Source of the DNA: Hofstenia miamia
Lineage: Eukaryota > Xenacoelomorpha > Acoela
NCBI GenBank assembly: GCA_004352715.1
Contig: SCFE01000038.1
Span: 1,827,667 to 1,891,666, forward strand
Direction of reading: 5' to 3'
Length of the DNA stretch: 64,000 bases
Shown here: piece after piece, positions 57,585 to 64,000 of the stretch
Position numbering within the stretch: the first letter of the stretch is position 1
Layout of the letters: each line of letters starts with the position of its first letter
Translations under genes and position numbers: made by a program
The notes under the pieces: model-generated
Seen by the model: only the letters and a program-made list of their open reading frames with translations
Databases searched by the model: none
Told to the model about the DNA's origin: nothing

Positions 57585-58253
57585 TAAAGTTTGTATCAAC
57601 CACATTAGTGACTGGATTACAAAGGTTATGGCAATTATGGTCTTATTTTTTATGAAAAAATCTATATGAAAAATCTATATAATTTACGAGTTATACAATT
57701 CTCAATTTTTTCGTTTTCCGGACTCTACGGAGCATAGACATTGGCAATATTCGGAAGATTTTTATTACCATTTTACTGCTTTAATGTACCTTATCAGTAC
57801 AATGACTGACTTAATTATACTAAGCGATTCTGAAATAGTATAAGTTGATGAATCGATTGCTAATGTAACCGTATTTACCTGTGTAGAAGCCGCACACCGA
57901 GTTTAGGAGATTATTAGGAAAANTAAAGTTTGTATCAACCACATTAGTGACTGGATTACAAAGGTTATGGCAATTATGATCTTATTTTTTATGAAAAAAT
58001 CTATATGAAAAATCTATATAATTTACGAGTTATACAATTCTCAATGCTTTTGTTTTCCGGACTCTACGGAGCATAGACATTGACAATTTTCGGAAGATTT
58101 TTATTACCATTTTACTGCTTTACTGTACCTTATCAGTACAATGACTGACTTAATTATACTAAGCGATTCTGAAATAGTATAAGTTGATGAAACGATTGCA
58201 AATGTAACCGTATTTACCCATGTTGAAGCCGCACACCGAGATTATTAGGAAAA
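57585..58253. repeat. Direct duplication across the join at 57923
   Basis: 57585-57922 and 57924-58253 are near-identical (a few substitutions and an 8-base difference near 57903), separated by a single n. Probably overlapping contig ends or alleles placed in series. Confidence 0.8.
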
Positions 58254-58439
58254 CAAGAATTTAAGCAAAATAAAAATCCACAAGCACTGAATCAATGAAA
58301 CATATGTATTTGCATTATTTAGATATTTCTTACAACTTTAAAGTAAAATTTTAAGTCCGATTCGTGTATTTAATAATTTAATAACTGTAAAAATCTTTAA
58401 AAATTACTAAGGTTTAATGTTAAAATCGATCAAATTATT

Positions 58440-58700
58440 CATTATCGCTCTCTCCAAGTAGTCTATCGTAGTCATCTTCATCTATTTCGAAAGTATTCTT
58501 CAGCATGGTAATACATTAATTGTTTGTTTTTTAAACAAGGATATTACTTATATATTACTATATATATATATATATATATNCAAGTAGTCTATCGTAGTCA
58601 TCTTCATCTATTTCGGCAGCTTCTCGAAAGTATTCTTCAGCATGGTAATACATTAATTGTTTGTCTTTTAAACAAGGATATTACCTTACTTTAATGCATA
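58440..58700 (-). pseudogene. C-terminal exon of an unknown acidic protein, duplicated across a join
   Basis: The minus strand of the 58581-58700 copy reads CLKDKQLMYYHAEEYFREAA and EIDEDDYDRLL, which in the first copy (58440-58565) continues GESDNE and stop at about 58440. The two copies differ by 12 bp (four codons; GGCAGCTTCTCG at about 58615), which keeps frame. A (TA)n tract and a single n (58580) separate them. It could be the 3' end of the gene carried by the candidate transposon. Confidence 0.4.
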
Positions 58701-59028
58701 TATATATATATATGTTACTATATAGATTTGCTAGCGGCATGGAACAAAAGTTACCCCATTAATTATGTTTTAAACAAGGATATTATTTTACTTTAGTGTA
58801 TATTACAGCAAGATGCCGTATTTAGTTTAGAATAGACGCGTTAGGCTAAACAGAACAGCAGAAGCCTTCACCAAATGATGCAAATCCATTATTTTTATAT
58901 TTTCCCTGAAATAGTAAAGTTTTGTGTGGAGTTGCAACATTCAGTCCTATACTGCTACAAAAAAAATATACCTTTTGAAGAAACTTGTAAAATCTAAATG
59001 CAATTAGGTATATGTATATATATATATA

Positions 59029-59397
59029 NNNNNNNNNNNNNNNNNNNNNNNNNNNNNNNNNNNNNNNNNNNNNNNNNNNNNNNNNNNNNNNNNNNNNNNN
59101 NNNNNNNNNNNNNNNNNNNNNNNNNNNNNNNNNNNNNNNNNNNNNNNNNNNNNNNNNNNNNNNNNNNNNNNNNNNNNNNNNNNNNNNNNNNNNNNNNNNN
59201 NNNNNNNNNNNNNNNNNNNNNNNNNNNNNNNNNNNNNNNNNNNNNNNNNNNNNNNNNNNNNNNNNNNNNNNNNNNNNNNNNNNNNNNNNNNNNNNNNNNN
59301 NNNNNNNNNNNNNNNNNNNNNNNNNNNNNNNNNNNNNNNNNNNNNNNNNNNNNNNNNNNNNNNNNNNNNNNNNNNNNNNNNNNNNNNNNNNNNNNNN
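59029..59397. other. Assembly gap (369 n)
   Basis: Preceded by (TA)n at about 59012-59028. Confidence 0.95.
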
Positions 59398-59412
59398 TGG
59401 TGCAGTTCTGTC

Positions 59413-59727
59413 GCTATCATTCAGTGTCACATAATGGAATTAAAAGCTTATCACGATTTTTGCATTTATCGGAAATACGTTCCATAAAGTTCAAATAAAA
59501 AGGTACGTTATTGCACTCTATAGTTGACAAACAACTAGCCAAATATACATTGCTTTGAGAAATTCTATTTGCTACATTAGGGCAAAAATCAACAGTAGAC
59601 GAATCTAAAAGAGAACCATTTTGCTCACACTGCTCAAGATTTTGACAAACATGAGCAATCGATTCATCAACCCTTTGAACATATTCTATTTCAGAATCGC
59701 TTAGTACAATTATTCAGTCATTGTACT
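59413..59727 (-). CDS. Unknown protein segment inside the candidate transposon
   Basis: 104 codons open on the minus strand without an ATG at the left edge: VLSDSEIEYVQRVDESIAHV, CQNLEQCEQNGSLLDSST and onward to LIPLCDTE and stop. The homologous end at 57802 on the + strand has ATGACTGACTTAATTATACT in frame with the same LSDSEI, so the protein probably starts MTDLIILSDSE; at 59740 one base is missing and the frame is broken. V-x-L-S-D-S-E is like a SUMO-interaction motif (weak). No catalytic motif seen. Confidence 0.4.
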
Positions 59728-60232
59728 GATAATGTAAATTACAGCAATAAAATAGTTACAAAAAACTTCGACTATTGCCAATGTTTATACTCCGTAGAGT
59801 GCATATAACAAAAAATTCTAAATTGAATAAATCATAAATTATGCAGATTAAATTTTTTCATAAAAAATAACACCATAATTTGCCATAAACTTTGCAACCT
59901 ACTCACTCATGTGTTTAGAGACTTTACCTTAAAAAACTTTATTCCATGCCATGAGCAATTTTCGACAGATCAAAACGCTCGCGGCATGAAATTCTTAAGG
60001 CTTTTGCTCTCCACCAATCAAATTGCTCACGGCATGAAATCACTCGCGGCATGGAATAAAGTTACCCTTTGCAGTTATATATTTTGTGTTAGTTATAAAT
60101 TTTTTAAACATTCGGAATTTATCACATGTTTCTTCTTAAATCATTTTGTTTTTGTTTCACTAATGACTACTGTTTATGTTATTAGATAAAAATAGAAATC
60201 ATTGTTACATATATTTATTCTTTATTCTAAAA

Positions 60233-60697
60233 TCACATGCTAAATCTCAGTACAGTTTGTGCTCTGCTTCCAGGATATAATGCTGGTTTATCTTTACCAT
60301 GTTGAATTCTAAGTCCAATAAGCATCTTGTATTTCCCACCTCTAGTTTTTTCCGCATATCACTTGGGTAAGAAAAAACAATTGCCATTTTCCAGTATAAT
60401 TTTTACCATTGGACCATACTTTGTCTGGATAAAAAATACATTGCGAATTTTTTCCCACTCGCCGATTTTTAATTCATTAACGGGAATGTATTTAATTTGA
60501 CGCTCCTCCGAGATTTCATTCAGTTTGCCGATCAACTCAGGTTGAATTACTTTGCCAATCGTCTCCACGGAATACATGGTCTTGGGTAATATTGGCTTCA
60601 AAACGTATTTTTTGGGTTGTGAGAGAATGTTTTGTTTGCTCTTCCCAACTTTTGCGGATTTTTTAGCACAAGATTTGTTAGCAGCTTTTGGAGTCAT
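60233..60697 (-). pseudogene. Small basic protein, one nonsense codon; possible ssDNA-binding-like family
   Basis: ATG at 60697 gives a Lys-rich N-terminus (MTPKAANKSCAKKSAKVGKS), then a compact C-terminal domain with KIGEWEKIRNVFFIQTKYGP, MVKIILENGNCFFLPK. An in-frame TGA at 60359-60361 is followed without frame change by YAEKTRGGKYKMLIGLRIQH and about 20 further residues to a second stop, so the TGA looks like a CGA mutation. Domains reading T-K-Y-G-P...F-L-P-K-R are common in invertebrate mobile elements of Polinton type; I suspect but cannot show a nucleic-acid-binding OB-like fold. Confidence 0.45.
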
Positions 60698-60699
60698 CA

Positions 60700-61025
60700 A
60701 TAAATTTAAAATTGAAAACCCGTTCAAAGTATGTGTTATTTATTACAAACTTTTAGCATACAAACCAATCAAAAATAACTTAATTCATTCATCCAATCAT
60801 CAACTAGAGTTTACATAAACAACGTGGTAAAGATCCTGACAATTAGCAGGCAGGTGTAATTTAATTTACTTCAATATTAGAAATATTTGTATAATTTCAA
60901 CAAGGTTTGATATCAGGTGAAAATTCCCATCATTTTAACTATAACATTTTTAATCAGTCTTTTGTGGAGAGTATATTTGTGAAAATATATTTCTTGTTTA
61001 CTATGGTAAATTGTTTTATGTTCTG
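60700..61025. other. Non-coding stretch
   Basis: AT-rich, nothing recognised. Confidence 0.4.
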
Positions 61026-61652
61026 AAATGTGGAATTCTCCTTCTCCATGTAACTTATTCAACTAGCGAAATTTCAATGTCTTGTCCAGTGATTTATATA
61101 CGTCTATGACTATATTTTTATATCAAAAACCGTTTCATGTAAAAGAGTGAAAATTGAAAAATCAATTATGCTTTTTCATTATTATTTTATTACTTGTATT
61201 TATAGTAATTGTATTCATGGTTGTGAGATTAAGAAAAATACATCTAGACACATTTATTCACAGGTTAATATACAATACTCTAACGAATGTCCATGATTAA
61301 GAAAAATATTAAATCTATTGTCTTTGATTTCTCCATNAAATGTGGAATTCTCCTTCTCCATGTAACTTATTCAACTAGCAAAATTTCAATGTCTTGTCCA
61401 GTGATTTATATATGTCTATGACTATATTTTTATATCAAAAACCATTTCATGTAAAAGAGTGAAAATTGAAAAATCAATTATGCTTTTTCATTATTATTTT
61501 ATTACTCGTATTTATAGTAATTGTATTCATGGTTGTGAGATTAAGAAAAATACATCTAGACACATTTATTCACAGGTTAATATACAATACTCTAACGAAT
61601 GTCCATGATTAAGAAAAATATTACATCTATTGTCTTTGATTTCTCCATTGAT
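61026..61652. repeat. Direct duplication across the join at 61337
   Basis: 61026-61336 and 61338-61652 differ at only a handful of bases and are separated by a single n. The second copy runs on into the ORF ending at 61566; the first ends at the n. Confidence 0.85.
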
Positions 61653-62009
61653 AATCATGAAAATTTTCTGGATTGCAATGTCTATTGGGAAACCATCCTT
61701 GTATATTTTATCGGTGTTTGCTTTTAATACCTGCGCCACAGCAAATGTATGGGGGATATTCTGTCCATACAACTTGAACTTTGAGGAATCTACATCTATA
61801 TCAGGAGCCAAACTGAAACACATATCACACATACACTGCCCCTCCAAAGGTTGAAACTGAACATGGAGCATTTTGTTGTTTGGGAGTGGTATATCCTCAT
61901 AATTCACGAGCTTATCAATATTTTGCAAAACACACATCTTGTGTTCAATTACTGAAAAATTCCTTAAAAGGCTATCAAAGCTGCATTCGAGAAATACGTT
62001 AGCTGTCAT
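61566..62009 (-). CDS. Unknown protein, 147 residues
   Basis: Open from ATG at 62009: MTANVFLECSFDSLLRNFSV; middle with EDIPLPNNKMLHVQFQPLEG and QCMCDMCFSLAPDIDV (C-X-C-X2-C, possible metal site); then SKFKLYGQNIPHTFAVAQVL and GFPIDIAIQKIFMIINGEIK. Ends LTCE and stop. No family recognised. It is upstream of and on the same strand as the protein at 60233-60697, so both may come from one element. Absence of stops in AT-rich DNA supports coding, but it could be one exon of a longer gene. Confidence 0.45.
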   Translation of the reverse strand: MTANVFLECSFDSLLRNFSVIEHKMCVLQNIDKLVNYEDIPLPNNKMLHVQFQPLEGQCMCDMCFSLAPDIDVDSSKFKLYGQNIPHTFAVAQVLKANTDKIYKDGFPIDIAIQKIFMIINGEIKDNRCNIFLNHGHSLEYCILTCE

Positions 62010-62015
62010 CTCCAA

Positions 62016-62581
62016 AATTGTGAATAGTAGTTTTTAAAATATCTGTAAAATTTATAATCATGGAGTTTTTGTGATTGGCTAATTTCACTCTTTTAAAAAT
62101 ATCTATATATGGTGATATTTAATATTAGTAATACCTGTTTTATTACATAACCAAAATAAAGTGATTTAGAACTCGAGTTCTTTGTAAAAAGTCTTACTTT
62201 CAATTAATACAAATTATTTATTGCATTTACAATTTTCCAACTAACAACCAAGTGAGAATTATGCGTTGATTTTCGTTTTTTCATATCAAAGTAAATGAAC
62301 CAAGTGTTTTACAATAGCATTCACTACTATTTATTTTTAGCAGACTGCTATGGAATCCGTGAAAAGTTTTCATCTTATACGCAGTTCTATTCAACAAAGT
62401 AGGTGGAGTTTAAACCATGTTTTGACTCGATTTAAGATGGTTTTCACTTTCAAAAAGACTTGTTTATCAATATATAACGTTAAAGAATGATACAAATTGG
62501 TGAACAATTGAAGGCAACACGATTTTGGTTTCAAAAACATCTACACACAAAATAACAAGGTATGTTGACATATAATTGTGT
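62016..62581. other. AT-rich region, nothing recognised
   Basis: No coding or element signal before the gap. Confidence 0.4.
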
Positions 62582-63581
62582 NNNNNNNNNNNNNNNNNNN
62601 NNNNNNNNNNNNNNNNNNNNNNNNNNNNNNNNNNNNNNNNNNNNNNNNNNNNNNNNNNNNNNNNNNNNNNNNNNNNNNNNNNNNNNNNNNNNNNNNNNNN
62701 NNNNNNNNNNNNNNNNNNNNNNNNNNNNNNNNNNNNNNNNNNNNNNNNNNNNNNNNNNNNNNNNNNNNNNNNNNNNNNNNNNNNNNNNNNNNNNNNNNNN
62801 NNNNNNNNNNNNNNNNNNNNNNNNNNNNNNNNNNNNNNNNNNNNNNNNNNNNNNNNNNNNNNNNNNNNNNNNNNNNNNNNNNNNNNNNNNNNNNNNNNNN
62901 NNNNNNNNNNNNNNNNNNNNNNNNNNNNNNNNNNNNNNNNNNNNNNNNNNNNNNNNNNNNNNNNNNNNNNNNNNNNNNNNNNNNNNNNNNNNNNNNNNNN
63001 NNNNNNNNNNNNNNNNNNNNNNNNNNNNNNNNNNNNNNNNNNNNNNNNNNNNNNNNNNNNNNNNNNNNNNNNNNNNNNNNNNNNNNNNNNNNNNNNNNNN
63101 NNNNNNNNNNNNNNNNNNNNNNNNNNNNNNNNNNNNNNNNNNNNNNNNNNNNNNNNNNNNNNNNNNNNNNNNNNNNNNNNNNNNNNNNNNNNNNNNNNNN
63201 NNNNNNNNNNNNNNNNNNNNNNNNNNNNNNNNNNNNNNNNNNNNNNNNNNNNNNNNNNNNNNNNNNNNNNNNNNNNNNNNNNNNNNNNNNNNNNNNNNNN
63301 NNNNNNNNNNNNNNNNNNNNNNNNNNNNNNNNNNNNNNNNNNNNNNNNNNNNNNNNNNNNNNNNNNNNNNNNNNNNNNNNNNNNNNNNNNNNNNNNNNNN
63401 NNNNNNNNNNNNNNNNNNNNNNNNNNNNNNNNNNNNNNNNNNNNNNNNNNNNNNNNNNNNNNNNNNNNNNNNNNNNNNNNNNNNNNNNNNNNNNNNNNNN
63501 NNNNNNNNNNNNNNNNNNNNNNNNNNNNNNNNNNNNNNNNNNNNNNNNNNNNNNNNNNNNNNNNNNNNNNNNNNNNNNNNN
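62582..63581. other. Assembly gap (1000 n)
   Basis: Exactly 1000 n, so probably a gap of unknown or default length; it is followed by (TA)n. Confidence 0.95.
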
Positions 63582-64000
63582 ATATATATATATATATATA
63601 TATTACTATATAGATTTCCTAGCAATTCAGTTTTAGAGAGAGGTTTTGTTCTCGCTCTTAGCGTGATTTGCTTGCTTTTAACAGATCTTCATTCTATGTA
63701 TATATTTAATCATAAATTTTTTAAATAAAATAAAATAATTCATTAACTGTATTTAAAGGAATCTTAAAATTTAAATTATTCATTGCTTTTTCACAAAATA
63801 ATGTTTTGATTTATCTAGGTAGCTCTGAAAAGAGCTCATTGAATTTTATGAAACGACGTGTGAAGTTACAAGCTTTATCATGTTAATAGAATATGCGATC
63901 ATATTGGGGGAGTACACAATCTCAAACACAGTCCTAAAAAATTGCGCCGCTTCCTCCAAACATTACAATTTGCAGGCCAAAATATATATCAGCCTTGAAA
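63582..64000. other. AT-rich end of window with (TA)n
   Basis: (AT)n at 63582-63603, then TTACTATATAGATTT(C)CTAGC, the same text that follows the (TA)n at 58700-58735 in the candidate transposon, so a related repeat copy abuts the gap. No gene recognised in the remainder. Confidence 0.4.

Larger units (their letters stand above)
57507..60067 (-). mobile_element. Candidate DNA transposon with long ends bearing GCTCGCGGCATG motifs
   Basis: Both ends open GGGTAACTTTATTCCATGCC reading inward (57509 on +, 60067 on -). Inside each end the 12-mer GCTCGCGGCATG or near variants recur in both orientations (57527-57575 and 59947-60056). Similarity of the two ends then continues for about 350 bp (57595-57870 against 59690-59930 inverted), including the start of an ORF with LSDSEI. 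A third, similar end is at 58730-58757. GC-rich subterminal repeats in AT-rich DNA suggest transposase binding sites (inference). No target duplication was found; a 369-n gap and a join lie inside. Confidence 0.55.

Noticed and set aside
60359-60697. Histone-like reading suggested by the Lys/Ala-rich start (TPKAANKSCAKKSAK)
   Set aside because: Downstream sequence has no histone fold; the conserved part is a different compact domain.
53479-63581. Long ORFs spanning the n runs
   Set aside because: They are open only because n codons are not stops; they carry no sequence evidence.
63821-63836. AGCTCTGAAAAGAGCT, the reverse complement of a histone 3' stem-loop-like sequence
   Set aside because: The closing pair differs from the usual GGCUCUUUUCAGAGCC, no histone coding sequence precedes it on the minus strand, and no purine-rich downstream element follows. 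Probably chance.

Overview
This is eukaryotic, almost certainly invertebrate animal, nuclear DNA. It is strongly AT-rich, has spliceosomal introns (several of only about 43-47 bp), long (TA)n microsatellites and three gap runs of n, and it is crowded with decayed transposons: Polinton-type polymerase, Ty3/Gypsy, P, mariner/Tc1, piggyBac, hAT and LINE. There are no bacterial operons and I saw no rRNA, tRNA or CRISPR. I cannot name the species. Many assembly joins (eleven isolated single n) are flanked by near-identical duplicated sequence, so several apparent duplications are probably assembly products.

Layout. 1-4900: AT-rich DNA with degenerate tandem repeats and one arm of an inverted repeat. 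4900-11049: a protein-primed DNA polymerase B gene of Polinton/Maverick type with a recognisable promoter, a short first exon and a 422-bp intron; its coding region is broken by joins, frameshifts and one stop. 11051-22562: two decayed Gypsy-like elements sharing one LTR (14471-15224); the second is split by a P-family DNA transposon (15955-19536) with a perfect 8-bp target duplication, and the P element itself carries a 1.29-kb foldback insertion. 22563-26380: AT-rich DNA with one TTAA-flanked MITE.

26399-40289: a host gene in at least nine small exons on the + strand. The splice phases agree across the exons and the product resembles the cyclin Pas1/PHO80-domain protein CNPPD1. Its introns hold a LINE, a Tc1 element, a GC-rich insertion, two DD41D mariner-like elements and a piggyBac-like remnant. 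40500-47320: further Tc1/mariner relics, plus a three-exon gene on the minus strand (45575-46116) encoding a small protein with two CX2C-X9-HX3(H/C) fingers. 47288-52520: a duplicated AT-rich block, a minus-strand LINE and a hAT C-terminus. 52520-64000: AT-rich, gap-bearing DNA with minus-strand relics: a transposase-like fragment with a GIDxTxN motif, a possible new DNA transposon with GCTCGCGGCATG-bearing ends, and two unassigned proteins.

The only cooperating genes are within the mobile elements (gag-protease-RNase H of Gypsy). The two host-like genes look independent of each other.
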